Shown one piece after another: positions 1 through 11,609 of a stretch of DNA of 64,000 bases. The notes beneath the pieces were generated by a model, which was given only the letters and a program-made list of their open reading frames with translations, was not told the DNA's origin and ran no database searches. The first letter of the stretch is position 1; every line of letters starts with the position of its first letter. The translations under genes and the position numbers were made by a program. Source of the DNA: Cycas panzhihuaensis (taxonomy: Eukaryota > Cycadophyta); assembly GCA_023213395.1 (NCBI GenBank), contig CM041465.1, positions 139,941,741-140,005,740 of the forward strand. The letters run 5' to 3'.

Positions 1-563
1 GGCAAGTATATGTCAGGCAATACACTAAGCAACCTTGGCTAAGCAAAAGTGTGGATAGGAGTGAGAAATATATACCTAAGCTTACCTGAGTCGACTTGTC
101 CCAAATCCATTCCTAGTAGCAAGGAAACAGACACCTAATTATTAAATGTAGAAGAAGGCAAGTTGATTTACAATTCTTGTAAAACTAATAGAGCCAAGTA
201 TATGGGCTAGTCTATCAACAACCACCCCCTAATTATCAACAAGGAGCACCTTCATATCATTAAGGAGGCCCTAATTATAATCAACAAAGGCAAGGAGCTT
301 CTTATCAATAAGGAGAACCATGCCCTCCTCAAGGAGCCCCCTTTCCATAACAAGGAGGCCCTTATTATCAACATGGTGGTCCAGTTCAATAATAAGAAGG
401 CCCTTTCCACCCATAAGAGGGGCCATCATATTAACCTCAAGGCTAATTCTATCAATAAAATTGGAATCCAAGGCCCACACAAGGTCAAAGACCTTGAAAT
501 AGGCAACGGTTCTTAAATAGGAATCAAAGGAACCAATAATACAATCAACAACAAGGTGGCAAT
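1..563 (+). pseudogene. Element A gag, C-terminal part, low-complexity P/N/Y/Q/G tail
   Basis: Bases 1-210 read in one frame and 216-563 in the frame that continues into protease, so a one-base indel near 211 separates them. The tail is built from irregular short repeats of the type PNYQQG and QGGP, then a basic stretch rich in N, Q and R. Ten TAA codons and one TGA occur; most TAA fall where the repeat has Gln, and the TGA fits an Arg CGA. In copia gag a basic Gln/Asn-rich tail would bind RNA inside the particle; that role is inferred. No zinc knuckle was seen here. Confidence 0.7.
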
Positions 564-866
564 ATGGAAGATAGTCAAGACTCCTCCTCCCGTATCCTAT
601 TTTTTGTAGCATTGTCCTCTCAGCTTGATGAGACCACATGGCTTCTTGATTTTGGTGTAACAAGACACATGACAGGTTCTCTAAAAATGTTGGAAGAGAC
701 CCAACTAATCAACACTCAAACTGTCACATTTTGGGATAACACGACTTACAATGTGACCAAAATTGGTAGGGTACTAATCGCATTGAACGACTCCAGCATT
801 AGACACCACATCAGTAATGTGTTCCTTGTACCTAGTATGAAGATGAACCTACTTTCCATTAGTTAA
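564..866 (+). pseudogene. Element A aspartic protease domain
   Basis: The open stretch contains the copia protease motif W-L-L-D-F-G-V-T-R-H-M-T-G, starting at 639. The family consensus is D-S-G-A-T; here Ser is Phe (TCT to TTT) and Ala is Val (GCA to GTA), both explained by C-to-T on the coding strand. The catalytic Asp is at 648-650. This domain would cleave the Gag-Pol polyprotein. It runs in frame with the gag tail before it and the integrase after it; the first stop is a TAA at 867. Confidence 0.85.
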
Positions 867-1089
867 ATGGATGAGTAGAACTTAGATTTCCTCTTTAGCC
901 AGGGCATTTATAGAATTATAGATCATGCTATAGGCAAACTTATCGCTGTAGGATATGAACATGGTGACTTATGCAAGCTAGATGGATTCCCTCTTGCCAC
1001 TACTCTTCAACATAAATCCTGCTTAATGGCCAACACAACTTAATGTGATAAGGAGAAGGATGTAATTGAGGAAGAGTCCCCTTGCATAC

Positions 1090-2080
1090 ATGAACTAGGA
1101 GAATGCTACCACTCAAAGGATGAAGTGATCATAAATAGATCCAAAGACCACCTATGGAATCAATACTTAGGTCATTAAAATATGCAAAGCTTAAATCTCA
1201 TGTCTAGGCTCAAAATGATATATGACCTACCCAAAATTAAGAGATATCAGAACATATGTGAGGCATGCCTAAAGGGAAAGCAATAAAGAGAAAAATTCCC
1301 TTCTAAGAATTCTTAGAGAGCCTCACAACCATTAAAGTTGGTACATTCTAATATTTGTGGGGCTATGTTCACCCAGTCTCTCAATGGTAGTTGGTATTTC
1401 ATTACCTTCATAGATGACTTCTTAAGGAAAGTATGGGTCTACTTCTTCAGAAACAAATATTAAACCTTAGACAGATTCAAAGAGTTTAAAGCTACTACTG
1501 AAAATAAAAGTGAGATGAGAATCAAGACCCTTAGATCTGACAGTGGTGGTGAGTACATTTCAAATCAATTTAATAACTTTTGCAAAGAACATGGCATCCA
1601 ACTTCAATTTTATGCTCCTCACACACCTCAATAGAATGGTGTAGCTAAAAGGATGAATCAGACTTTGATCAATAAAGGAAAAGCCATGCTTAGTGTGGCC
1701 AATATTGCCACTAGATTTTGGGATGACACCATTGCCATGACTGCTTACCTAACCAACATAAGTCCTATAGTTATGGTTAGGAACATTACTCCTGAAGAAG
1801 CTTGGTCAGGTTAGAAACCATCTGTAGCTCACTTAAGGATCTTGGGATGCACAGTATATAAATATATACCAAAGGATAGTAGGAAGAAACTTGATGACAA
1901 GAGCCTTAAGTGCATCTTCCTTGGCTATGTACTTGGTTGTAAAGCCTATAAAGTCTTTGACATAGTTGGTAACTAAGCTTACATGACACATGATGTAATC
2001 TTTGCAGAAGAACCACATGTATTGATACCTCCTCCACATTAGATTATAGCAGAAGATGAAGTTGGTATGACACAAGTGAC
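1090..2080 (+). pseudogene. Element A GAG-pre-integrase and integrase
   Basis: A zinc-binding H...C..C region around 1150-1290 (ending C-E-A-C-L-K-G-K) precedes the integrase core. Recognisable core pieces are F-I-D-D-F near 1408, L-R-S-D-S-G-G-E-Y near 1530 and P-Q-[stop]-N-G-V near 1627, which in the family is PQQNG. The third acidic residue, usually in L-E-K-A-R, is not evident (here N-K-G-K-A). Integrase would insert the cDNA into chromosomes. Stops are TAA/TAG only, and the frame is otherwise unbroken. Confidence 0.9.
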
Positions 2081-2379
2081 CCTTGGATAAACTTTGGAGC
2101 CACTTATACTAGCTTACTCCTACACTCCTAGTCCATCATCAGTTCCAACAACTTCTTTGTCATCCACTCAAGCAAGCACAAATTTACCTCACATTTCAAT
2201 TGATGACCTTTAGGTGGAAGCCACTAGCTTTTAGCCACCTCCTAGGTGGGTACAATAGCTTTTAAAGGATGCTACTCCTCCTCCCATAGCTGCAAATAGG
2301 CCTTCCAAGATAAGACACTCTGTAAATTTTATCCTCATGGGATGTATCCTTGAAACTCACGAACCTTCCATGTTTGAGG

Positions 2380-3844
2380 ATGCAGTCAAAGACTAAATAT
2401 AGAAAGTAACTATGGATGAAGAGATGAATTCTATATTAAAAAATGACACTTGGGAGCTGACTGAATTACCACTTGGGTAGAAAGTAATTGACTATAGATG
2501 GCTATACAAGACAAAGTTCCATGCAAATAGTATTGTAGAATATCACAAAGCTCACCTTATTGTAAGAGGTTTCAAATAATAGGAGGGGATTGACTATAAT
2601 GAGACCTTTGCACTAGTAGCTAACATGATCACATTCCATTTGGTTATGTCCCTAGTAGCCCAATTTGGATGGCTTGTCTACCAAATGGATGTGAAGAGTT
2701 TTTTCTTAATTGAGAGCTCAAAGAAGAGGTTTTCTTGAAACAGCCCCAAGGCTATATTGTTCCAGGATAGAAACACTTAGTTTACAGACTCAAGAAAGCC
2801 CTTTATGGACTCGAGCAGGCACAATATACTTGGTATGTAAAGATAGATGCATTTCTCACTCAACATGGATTTAATCATTCACCCTCTGACCTTGATCCCT
2901 ATATTTGGGTTAGAGATAGTTTGATCACCATCATTATACTTTATGTGGATGATCTTGCTACCATTGGCAATGATACAAATGAAATTTATTAGCTCCAATC
3001 AGAGTTGAAGAGTAATTTTAAGATGACTAACCTTGGCCTACTCCATTACTTCCTTGGAATTGAAGTATAGAAAGAACCAGGATAAATCCTCTTGACTCAA
3101 ACCAAGTATGTTAATGAACTCTTGGAAATATTTAGGATGGATGGATATAAGCCTATACCAATTCCTATGGAGACAGGAACCAAGTTAAACTTGGATGGAC
3201 AAGGAAAACCTTTTGATCCCACTCTGTACCGATAATTAGTTGAGAATCTCATCTATCTCACTCATACTCACTCAGACATCTCATATGCAATAGGGATATG
3301 CTCTAGGTATATGCCATAGCCTAAAGCATCTCATTGGAAAGCAACCACTAGGATACTCAAATATATTCATGGCACTCATCAGTTTGGCCTTGAGTACGAT
3401 AAGATTGAATCACATATTCTAAAGGATACATGCCATTCAATTTCAGGCTATTATTTTGATATGAACTCAACTGTAATCTCATGGAGCTATAAAAAACAAC
3501 CCACTATTGCCCTTTCCTCCACTGAAGCAGACTATAAAGAAACTGTCCATGCTACAACTAAATTGATTTAGCTCAGAAGGATTCTCACTAAACTTGGACT
3601 TCAATAGACTTCACCAACCATCATGTACTGTGACAATTAAAGTGTGTTGAAGATGACAAAGAATCTTGTATTCCATGCTAGAGCCAAATACATTGAGTTC
3701 CATCATCACTTCATCCATGAGCATGCCTAAAATGGAGAAGTTGATCTCGCCTACTATCCCACTAAAGACCATGTTGTAGAGATCTTCACTAAAACACTTA
3801 GTAAACTAAAGTTTGAATAGTTTAGATTTGACCTCAGCATTTGA
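2380..3844 (+). pseudogene. Element A reverse transcriptase and RNase H
   Basis: RT begins around W-E-L-T-E-L-P near 2450. It has Y-Q-M-D-V-K-S near 2680, a one-base deletion near 2705, and an intact Y-V-D-D catalytic motif at 2942-2953. RNase H follows (L-S-S-T-E-A-D-Y and Y-C-D-N-[stop]-S-V), with a short deletion after 3420 that removes the usual D-S-D-W segment. A TGA at 3842-3844 fits the normal copia end. The domains would copy element RNA into DNA and remove the RNA strand. One stop, in L-I-[stop]-L-R-R near 3570, lies where Trp is usual, so not every stop derives from Gln. Confidence 0.92.
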
Positions 3845-3862
3845 AGAAATGAAGTTGCTATT

Positions 3863-3871
3863 AAGGGAGGG
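3863..3871 (+). other. Polypurine tract of element A
   Basis: AAGGGAGGG directly abuts the TG that opens the 3' LTR. This is the plus-strand primer site for reverse transcription. Confidence 0.8.
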
Positions 3872-4270
3872 TGTTAAAACATTGTAATATCTCCTCCATT
3901 TCTTCTCATTTATGTAAATTCATGATTATAATATATTAATTGACCATTTTATGTAATTAAATCACATTAGATAGTGAGGTCAGGTCCACCTCTTGTGCCG
4001 TTAATTCGGCCTATCCCAATACCTTATAATCTTGGTAGATAGTTATAAATATTTCTCTACACCTTTGTACTACATATTGAATTTTGATTAATGCAGAAGC
4101 TCTACTCAAGAGAGAGCCTATGGTGTGGTGGATTTACCTATATCATTGCATGATCATATATCTTTCTTATTTTCTTAATTTGTTGAATATTTGTCAATAT
4201 TTTAATTAGTATACTTGAATCAAGACATATGTATATAGATCCTATTATTTTCTCAATATGCATTTCAACA
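3872..4270 (+). repeat. 3' LTR of element A (399 bp)
   Basis: Starts TGTTAAAA just after the polypurine tract and ends TTTCAACA, giving imperfect inverted ends and the TG...CA rule. A TATAAAT box lies at 4044-4050. The sequence right after it (from 4271) is copia integrase of a different element. The 5' partner is outside the window, so LTR divergence cannot be measured. Confidence 0.85.
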
Positions 4271-5060
4271 TTTTGTCAGCTTCAAAACCTATGTAGAAAG
4301 ATAAAGTAGGTACAAATTTCTCTCCCTAAGATCAGATAATAGGGGAGAGTTCATCTCAAATGAGTTCAAAACCTACTATGCATTTCATGGAATAAAGAGA
4401 CACCTTACAAATCCCTATACCCCCCAACAAAATGGTACAATTGAAAGAAAGAAATGCACTATAGTCAAGATGACTAGGTATATGTTAAAGGATAAAAAAT
4501 TGGGATACAAATTTTGGGTTGAAGTAATTCACATAGCTATGTACCAACAAAGCACTTAGGTGGAAGACTCTTGAAGAAACTTGGATTGGATACAAACCTA
4601 GTATCCACTACTTAAAAGTTTTTGGATGTTTACCTTATGCTCATATTCCTGAACAAAGAAGGTTTAAGCTAGATGATCATAGCATCAAATATATATTCAT
4701 TGGGTATAGTGATGCCTCTAAATCTTATTAGGTTTATGATCCTAAATCTCAAAAAGTTATGGTGAGTAGAGATGTCAAATTCAAAGAAGATGATTATTAC
4801 CACATTGATTATAATCAAAACAAAGAGAATGGTGTTATGATAAATCTTGATTCCACTATTAGGTCCAGATATATACCACCTAGGCACAAATCAAGATAAA
4901 CCATTGATGTATCAAGTAGGAAGGGAACCTCTTCTCAACCTCCATCACAAAGATTACTAAAATAGATTCAAAGAAACCATGATATGGATAGCATCTTAGA
5001 TAATAACTATAATTGAAGATCTACTCATGCTCATAGGGTGAATTTTACCCTTATGAATCA
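4271..5060 (+). pseudogene. Element B integrase fragment
   Basis: Reads the second half of the integrase core: R-G-E-F-I-S-N-E-F near 4345 and an intact P-Q-Q-N-G-T-I-E-R near 4425. A frameshift follows near 4555, then the C-terminal part with F-G-C-L-P-Y and F-I-G-Y near 4620-4700. The first half is displaced left of element A. Stops at 4729, 4898, 4962 and 5017 are TAG, TAA, TAG and TGA; the TGA fits an Arg CGA. Confidence 0.85.
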
Positions 5061-5099
5061 AGTTATGGAGACCCGCGAGCCTCATACTTTTGATGAGGC

Positions 5100-6600
5100 C
5101 AATACACATGATACTTAAAGAAAGGCAATAGAGGAAGAATATAACTCCATAGTAAAAAATGATACTTGGGAATTGGTTGGCCTTCCTCCAAATAAAAAGG
5201 TCATTAGTACCAAGTGGGTTTACAAAATCAAGTTTTGATATGATGGATCAATTGATAAACATAAACTAGATTGGAAGAAAAAGATTATGCCTAAAGAGAA
5301 GGTATCAATTATAGTGAAATACTTGTCTCTATTGCATGTATAAAAATTATTCACATGATGATGTGCTTAACAGCAGAAATGGGATGGAATGCTTACCAAA
5401 TGGACATTAAAAACACCTTTATTAATGGCTACATTAAAGAAGATATCTACATCTCTCAACTCCAAGGTTTTAAAGTCAATGGGCGAGAAGACAAAGTGTA
5501 TAAGCTTAAAAAGGCACTTTACAGATTAAAGCAAGCACCTAAAGCATGGCATTCCTAAATCGACAGATACTTCTGAGATCAAGGTTTTAAAAGGTCTTAA
5601 TTAGATCCAAACTTGTATATCCAGATCAAGAGAGACTCTATTCTAATAGCAAGACTCTTTGTAGCTGACATTATCTATACTAGAAATAACTCTCATCTTT
5701 TCCAAAACTTTAAGGAAGCTATGTGTAAAGAGTTTGAGATGATAGATTTGGGTTTAATGTATTACTTCCTAGGCCTAGAGGTATGGCAAGATAAAAATGG
5801 CATTTTTATTTCTCAAAGGAAGTACACCTTGGGCTTACTTCAAAACTTTAAGACAAATAATTAAAAACCTCTAGCAACTCTAGTTGAAGTTGGGATCAAG
5901 CTATCTAAACTTGATGATTCTGCATTGATGGATCACACACTCTATAGATAACTAATTAGTAGTCCGATTTATTTAACTTCAACATGACTAGATATTATGT
6001 ATGTAGTTAATGTAATATCCAGATTTATATAAGACCCCAAGACTACTCATTGGCAAGAAACAAAAATAATCCTATAATATCTAAAAGACACAACAAAATA
6101 TGGATTACATTATAAATCTTCACCAAATTTTAGATTGACTAGGTATATAAATTTAGATTAGGTAGGAAACATTGATGGTAGGAAATCCACTTTAGATTAC
6201 ACCTTCAATTTGGGTTTAGTAGCTATAGCATGGAGCACCAAGAAATAGAATACCATTTTCCTATCTATAGTAGAAGTAGAATATAAAGTAGTAGTCTCTG
6301 GAGCATGTAAAATTATATAGCTTCGATGACTCTTACAAGACATTCAAATGGAAGTAAAAAGGCCAACTAAAGTTTGGTATGGCAATCAAAGAACTATCCA
6401 AATGACTAGAAATCCAGTATTTCATGGCAGAACTAAGCACATTGAAACTTAGCATCACTTCATTCGAGAATTAGTTCAAGTAGGTGAGATCGAGTTAACA
6501 TATTATAATATTGAAGATCAAACAGTTGATATATTCATAAAACCATTAGGAAAGATTAAATTTCATAAATTTAGGGATAAACTTAGAGTTCTATATAATA
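5100..6600 (+). pseudogene. Element B reverse transcriptase and RNase H
   Basis: RT shows W-E-L-V-G-L-P near 5168, a scrambled stretch near 5250-5350 with frameshifts, Q-M-D-I-K near 5398, and L-K-Q-A-P near 5530. The catalytic Y-V-D-D is replaced by F-V-A-D near 5658, so one catalytic Asp is lost. RNase H follows to about 6600 (H-F-I-R-E-L near 6458). Several TGA codons sit where the family has Arg (for example T-R-L-D-I-M near 5985), consistent with CGA to TGA. A TAG near 6319 sits where Trp is usual. Confidence 0.88.
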
Positions 6601-6617
6601 GATATTATGGGGGAGAA

Positions 6618-6929
6618 TGTTGGGATAATGCCCATTCGTAAAGAAGAGTTCACACCTGCCTTGAGCCTCCAAATGCCACCTAAAGCCACTCAGAGCTGTC
6701 ATGTAGTCGTCTATAAGTCGACCAAGGTAAGTATTAACTTTATTTTATCTAATTTTTAATTATTTACTTGATTTGTTAGGTTGAGGTGGTCCACACCTCC
6801 CCAAACTATAAATACAAAGGGAATGCCCCCTAGTATCTTTTAACATTACCACTCATTCAAAAAGCATACTATACTCTAATGATGGATGCATAATGTAATC
6901 TTTAGCCTACTCTACTCCTCATACATGTA
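6618..6929 (+). repeat. 3' LTR of element B (about 312 bp)
   Basis: Begins TGTTGGGATAATGCCC just after the polypurine tract. The right end is set by comparison with the two 315-bp LTRs of element I, which share the start, the middle and a similar end. The expected final CA reads TA here. A TATAAATAC box is near 6805. Confidence 0.8.
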
Positions 6930-8480
6930 GGTATGATTATGAAATATAAAATTTTTAGCCATTCAGATATGATTATTTACACATAAGCTAGTAGAACTTA
7001 TTTAGATGACATTCAACATATTCAATAATTTTCTAAGCCATATCACCTCCTTACTTGTCTTAGAAGCAATAATATATTCAGCTTTGGTAGTTGAGTCTGT
7101 AATTATCTTCTATCATCTTATTCTCCATGATATTGGTGTTGTTCTAAGAAATGTTACATACTTAGATGTGGATCTTCCTATGTCTTTATCTTTAGTAAAG
7201 TCTAAGTCTGTGTATATATAAAGTTTGAATTCTGCATTAGGTTCATATACGAGACCATATTTATTGGTTATCTTCAAGTACTTCAACACTCATACTATAG
7301 TCTACCAGTGATTTTACTTAGGATTTATCATGAATCTTGTAAGAATAGTAATAGAGTGTGCAATATATGGCCTTGTGTTGTTAGTATAGATGAGATTACT
7401 TATAAGTTACCTATATAATGTTGTGTCTGCCTCCCTAGTATCACCATTAGTTGAGAGTTTAACATTAGGTTCCATAGGTATAACCATTGGTCAAGTATCT
7501 TTCAATTGAAACTTTGTTAGAAGATTGTTGATATATTTTTCTTATGAGAGAAAGATTTTATAATTGTTTTGAGCTACTTCAATTCCCAAGTAATATTTCA
7601 TCAACATGAAGTTAGATAATTCAAAAGATTTAGTAAGGTCCTTTTTCAACTAGCTAATTACATGTTTATTATTTCCTGTTATTAGCATATCATCCACAAA
7701 GATTAAGAGGTAAGTAACTTTATCTTTTTGGCATTTGATGAATAGTGTTGCATTAATATCTTAATAATCATAAACCTCATATCCAAGTTACCTCATTCTT
7801 TTAGACAACTTTGTAAATCAAGTATAAGGGACTTGTTTTAAATCATACAAAGACTTTCTGATCCTATAAATCTTATGCTCATAACCATTGATCTCACATC
7901 CTTCTGGTTGAGCCATGTAAATTTCTTCTTTAAGGTCCCCATTAAGAAATGCAGTCTTAACATCAAGCTGGTGGATTTTCTAACCCTGTTGAGCAACCAA
8001 GGCTATAAAAGTTTTGATTATAGGCCACTTGATTATAGGAGCAAAGATTTTAGTATAGTTGATGCCTTTCTTTTGCATGAATCCTTTTGTTTCCAACCTC
8101 ATCTTATGTTTTTCTAGGGTGCCATCTAATCTGTACTGATCTTTAAACACTTATTTATTTCAAACTACATTTCTTCTAAGTGGTAGATCGAGAGATATCA
8201 TATACCATTCTTAATAAGAGATTGGTACTCTTCATTTATGGTATTTCTTCAAGCTACATGCTTTACAACTTCTGGGTATATTAGAGGCTCTTCATTAAGA
8301 GTAAGATGTATTTATGCTAGTTCAAGCTCAATGGAAAGTTATTCATATATCCTTGCTCTATGGGCACTTCTAGTGCTAGTTTTGCCTACCCCATATGTTT
8401 GTATATCCTTGTGTAGCTAGTAGGCTTTATGAAAATCTCGAGTTTGGAATGAGGTTTTCATTTCCACAGCCTCTTGGTCT
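6930..8480 (-). pseudogene. Element C RT and RNase H
   Basis: On the minus strand the RNase H part reads Y-T-D-L-D-F and T-K-A-E-Y near 7040-7230. RT carries F-V-D-D at about 7687-7698, with Y-Y-L-G-I-E-V downstream. The N-terminal part, near 7880-8480, is broken by several frameshifts and Gln-type stops. RNase H is truncated where element B is inserted. Closest relative in the window is element D's RT/RNase H at 22.1-23.9 kb. Confidence 0.85.
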
Positions 8481-8849
8481 TCGTTTTAATCCTCAAAAGG
8501 ATCATATGAAATGTTTGGTATGGATGAAGTAGATGATGTTGGAGAAGATAGGTTAGCCGCTAATGTTGGAGAAGGTGGTCCTTTTACTATGGATTTACCT
8601 TTATCAACTTAGTTGTTCTCAAATAATGGTGCTAGATATGAATACATCAGCTGAGAGTCACAACTTGTATCCTCTAAGGCTCTATTATCAGATTTTGAGA
8701 TTTTGAGCAACTGTTAAGCATCTCTCTCTCTCTCTAAATTTTAGAATCTAGATATTACATCTAGCAGCATTGTTAAATCAATATAAAGGTATCTTGGAGT
8801 CAAGTCTGAGCAATTGATCTTCAGTCTCTACAAAGATAACATCTTTGGT

Positions 8850-9640
8850 GATAATGATTTTATGCTATGAAGGTAGAAAAACCTTGTATCCCTTTTTGTC
8901 TATAGGGTATCCGACAAAGATGCCTTTGAGGGCTCTATCCTAAAGGTTATTTCTGTATTCTTCCAAAATATGAGCATAATAAGTACAGCTAAAAATTTTG
9001 AAGTTAGAGATAGAGGGGATTTATCCATACCACATTTCATGTGGAGAGAAGTCAAGCTTGGAGGGATTAATAGTGTTGATGCAATACATAATAGTCCACA
9101 TAGCTTCAACATAAAGATAGATAGAGACATTCTTATATACCAACACAGCATGAGCCATGTTTATGATGGTCTTGTTCATGCACTTAATAACTCCATTATG
9201 TTAAGGTATACCTACAATAATGGTTTTATAATTGATCTCAGGGTGTCACAAGTATGATTCAAACTCATTAGAGACGTACTTTCCACCATTATTAGTTATG
9301 AGTATCTTGATTTTAAATCTTGACTCATTCTCCATGCAAGCCTTGAAAGCTTAAAATATGGAAAAAGCTTCATTTTTCTTTGTAAGAAAAGTAACCCATA
9401 CTTTCTTTGTAAAATCATCAATGAAAGTAATATAGTACCACTTTTGTTTGAGACAAGGAATAGGCATAGGACTATATATATCTAAGTATACAAGCTGTAA
9501 AGGTTAACTAGATTTCCACTAACTACAAGAAAAGGAGCTGAGGGTTTTGATCCTTTTATTCTAGGAGGAATAACTTCTTACCATATTGCAGTAGGTATAT
9601 TGGGTTTATCTTTAAGATTTGGCAATGATACATGCTCCAT
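8850..9640 (-). pseudogene. Element C integrase
   Basis: Minus-strand reading gives F-I-D-D-F-T-K-K-V-W-V near 9410, N-N-G-G-K-Y-V-S-N-E-F near 9280 (family D-N-G-G-E-Y), P-Q-H-N-G-V near 9210, and the C-terminal F-V-G-Y near 8910. A one-base shift after P-Q-H-N-G separates two frames. It would catalyse cDNA insertion; the Asp of the second motif is changed to Asn, so it is probably inactive. Confidence 0.85.
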
Positions 9641-10230
9641 ATTTGAAGTGCTTAGAGGAGAGCCTAGGCATACCAAGAAGAGTGGCATGTAGTTCTCTTA
9701 AATAATCAATTTTGATATGGCCTATATGAGCATGTCATACAACCTCTTCGGACAACTTTTGAGGAGTCAAGGTTGTGGTAAAAGTAGAGTCATTATCAAC
9801 ATAGTTGGCTTCAGAGGATAGTGAGCCAATTAGGTAAAAACGTTTACCATCTAGAATTTTGGTCATAACCATAGTATTTGAAGGAGGGTGAATGACATAA
9901 AGAGTTTGATTATTTATAATTAAACTTAGATTAAATCCATGAGAGATAAAGGTGGATAGGGAGAGCAAGTTCTATTTTAGAGCAAGAATATATAAAACAT
10001 CAACAAGGGTAAATTTTAGAAGGCCACAGAGTTTTAGGTATATAGTTCTAAGTCCTTCGACTGGTTGAGATGATTTGTTAGCCATGTGTACAACACCACA
10101 AATTTTAGAGTCAAAATCTTGAAAGAACTACGGATGGCAAGTCATATGTTATGTTACTCCAGTATCCATGATCTAAGATGAAGTATTTGAGATGACATTA
10201 TTACAAATCCAAGTGGTGAAGGCAAAAGTG
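9641..10230 (-). pseudogene. Element C protease and GAG-pre-integrase
   Basis: The protease site reads M-D-T-G-V-T-[stop]-H-M near 10,150-10,170, where the family has D-S-G-A-T-x-H-M; the Asp is kept. A well-preserved stretch follows (L-L-S-L-S-T-F-I-S-H-G near 9960), and the pre-integrase H-A-x-x-G-H segment near 9730. It matches element D's 15.1-15.6 kb closely. Confidence 0.8.
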
Positions 10231-11340
10231 AATAAGCATAACTATAATGAGCCATAATATACTTAGTGGATCTATCAATAACATTTGATGAAGTGGCCCC
10301 AATTCTTTGAAAGTGTGCATGAGAAAATTGCATTCTACCAAAAGTATCTTTGAAAGAAGTATTATCAACATTATATGCACTATGGTATTATTGATAGCTT
10401 GGTAATTTATTGATGGCAGTTTTATAATTTTTGGTATAGTGTCAATTTCTATAATAACTTTGGCATATAATTACTTAATTTCTAGCTCCATAAGAAGTAT
10501 TAAGCTAGTTGGATTATCTTTGATTGCTAGATTTAGTTCCAGGTTAATTATTTTAGCCTTGGCCTTGAGACTATTTTTGTTAGTATTGGGGAGCTTGTTG
10601 ACCATAAGGACATTGTCCTTATTGTCTATTTCGACCTCTTCTATAGGAATTACCACCTCTGCAAGAGGATTAATTTTGATTTTTTTTGTGAAAAAGATCT
10701 TCTTCCACTTCAAAAGAAGAATCAATAGGATATAATTTAGTGTCAAAGTTAGTATTAAAAGTCTTATCAAATTCAATGAACTTATTAGCAATATCCTCAA
10801 AGTTTAGGGTCTTTAAGGTGCCACTAGATTAAAGATTTCCTAGTAGATTTTTATAACCTAGGGTATGGAGATGTGACTAAATCAAGAAAGCCTATGTAAT
10901 GTATTGAGTCTTAAAATCTTTATCAATGACTTACTTGATGGGATAAAGGAGATTAATTATTTCACTTGCATATCTTTTTTATATTTTTAATTTATTTATC
11001 TTCAACACTTAGTGAACAAGTTCCAAGTCTGATTTAGTGTCAAAGTTCTTTTTGAAAACTTCAAGAAATTTCCATGCAGTATCATATATGGCTTCATTAA
11101 TGAGGTTACGCATGAAATAATAAGTGATAAGAAGTATCTCTATATAGATTTTATCATCGTCAAGTTTCCATTGGCATTTACCTACAACATCAGTGGGAGG
11201 AGTTAGAGGAGTTCCTCTAGAGGTAGGTGTGGTAGTAGTGGCAGCAACAATTGGTGTAAGTTACATGTGATCTCTCTAATGACCTTTATACTTTATAGCA
11301 TTTCTAACACTAGTGAACCATGCCCAAAATTGTTTTCCCT
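10231..11340 (-). pseudogene. Element C gag
   Basis: Minus-strand reading begins near I-L-K-G-K (11,340) and contains W-K-L-D-D-D-K-I, S-S-G-T-L-K-T-L-N-F-E and K-F-I-E-F-D-K-T-F, all shared with D's gag at 13.9-14.6 kb. A Thr/Pro-rich linker sits near 11,200. Stops are mostly TAA/TAG. It would form the particle shell. Short overlapping open stretches on both strands at 10,439-10,800 belong to this decayed gag and are not separate genes. Confidence 0.8.
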
Positions 11341-11604
11341 TTAAGAATATAATTTATATTTTGCTTAAACTATAAAGACATGATGTCTTTTGAGAAGGGA
11401 AAAAATGAATAAAGGACTATACAAGTGATGGCAATAAATGACCAATCACTGTTTACAAATGGGAGATGCAATGAAGCATTGTAGTAGAAGGAAGAAGAAG
11501 TGTGAATAGTTACTAAAAGATAAGGGGATCAACTTAGAGAAAACTCACCAACACTTATAATAAATATTAACTTAGCACAGTAGGAATATAAGAAGAATTA
11601 TGAT

Positions 11605-11609
11605 GAAAA
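11605..11609. repeat. Left target-site duplication of element D (GAAAA)
   Basis: GAAAA immediately before the 5' LTR of D, matched by GAAAA at 24,618-24,622 after the 3' LTR. Five bases is the usual copia duplication length. Confidence 0.9.

Larger units (their letters stand above)
1..4270 (+). mobile_element. Element A: Ty1/copia retrotransposon, 5' end outside the window
   Basis: Order seen is gag (C-terminal part), protease, integrase, reverse transcriptase, RNase H, polypurine tract and 3' LTR, the copia order. The coding part can be followed from base 1 to a TGA at 3842-3844 with one indel near 211 and one single-base loss near 2705. About 40 in-frame TAA/TAG codons interrupt it, mostly where Gln is expected. 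The 3' LTR ends at 4270 and the next base resumes another copia integrase (element B), so A is inserted in B. The 5' LTR and first part of gag lie left of the window. Not functional as it stands. Confidence 0.93.
4271..6929 (+). mobile_element. Element B: copia, 3' half, interrupted by A and inserted in C
   Basis: Contains integrase (from mid-core), RT, RNase H, polypurine tract GGGGGAGAA (6609-6617) and a 3' LTR. The left part is cut at 4271 by element A; B's 5' half lies left of the window. At 6929/6930 the sequence switches to element C's RNase H on the other strand. The same LTR family recurs in element I. Confidence 0.88.
6930..11609 (-). mobile_element. Element C: copia, main part (continues at 24,623-25,652)
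   Basis: Read on the minus strand from 11,340 down to 6,930: gag, protease, integrase, RT and RNase H. It is cut inside RNase H by element B (the reading breaks at H-N-H-T, matching D's Y-D-R-T) and in its leader by element D. C and D have clearly related gag, pol and leader sequences, so they are one family in opposite orientations. No C LTR lies in the window; the 3' end is presumably left of B. Confidence 0.88.

Noticed and set aside
1-3844. A non-standard genetic code with TAA/TAG as Gln, suggested by element A
   Set aside because: TAG also replaces Trp (35,185-35,190; near 6319; near 22,789) and TGA replaces Arg in B and D. C-to-T missense changes accompany the stops, and the elements are typical of land plants, which use the standard code. 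Decay explains it better.
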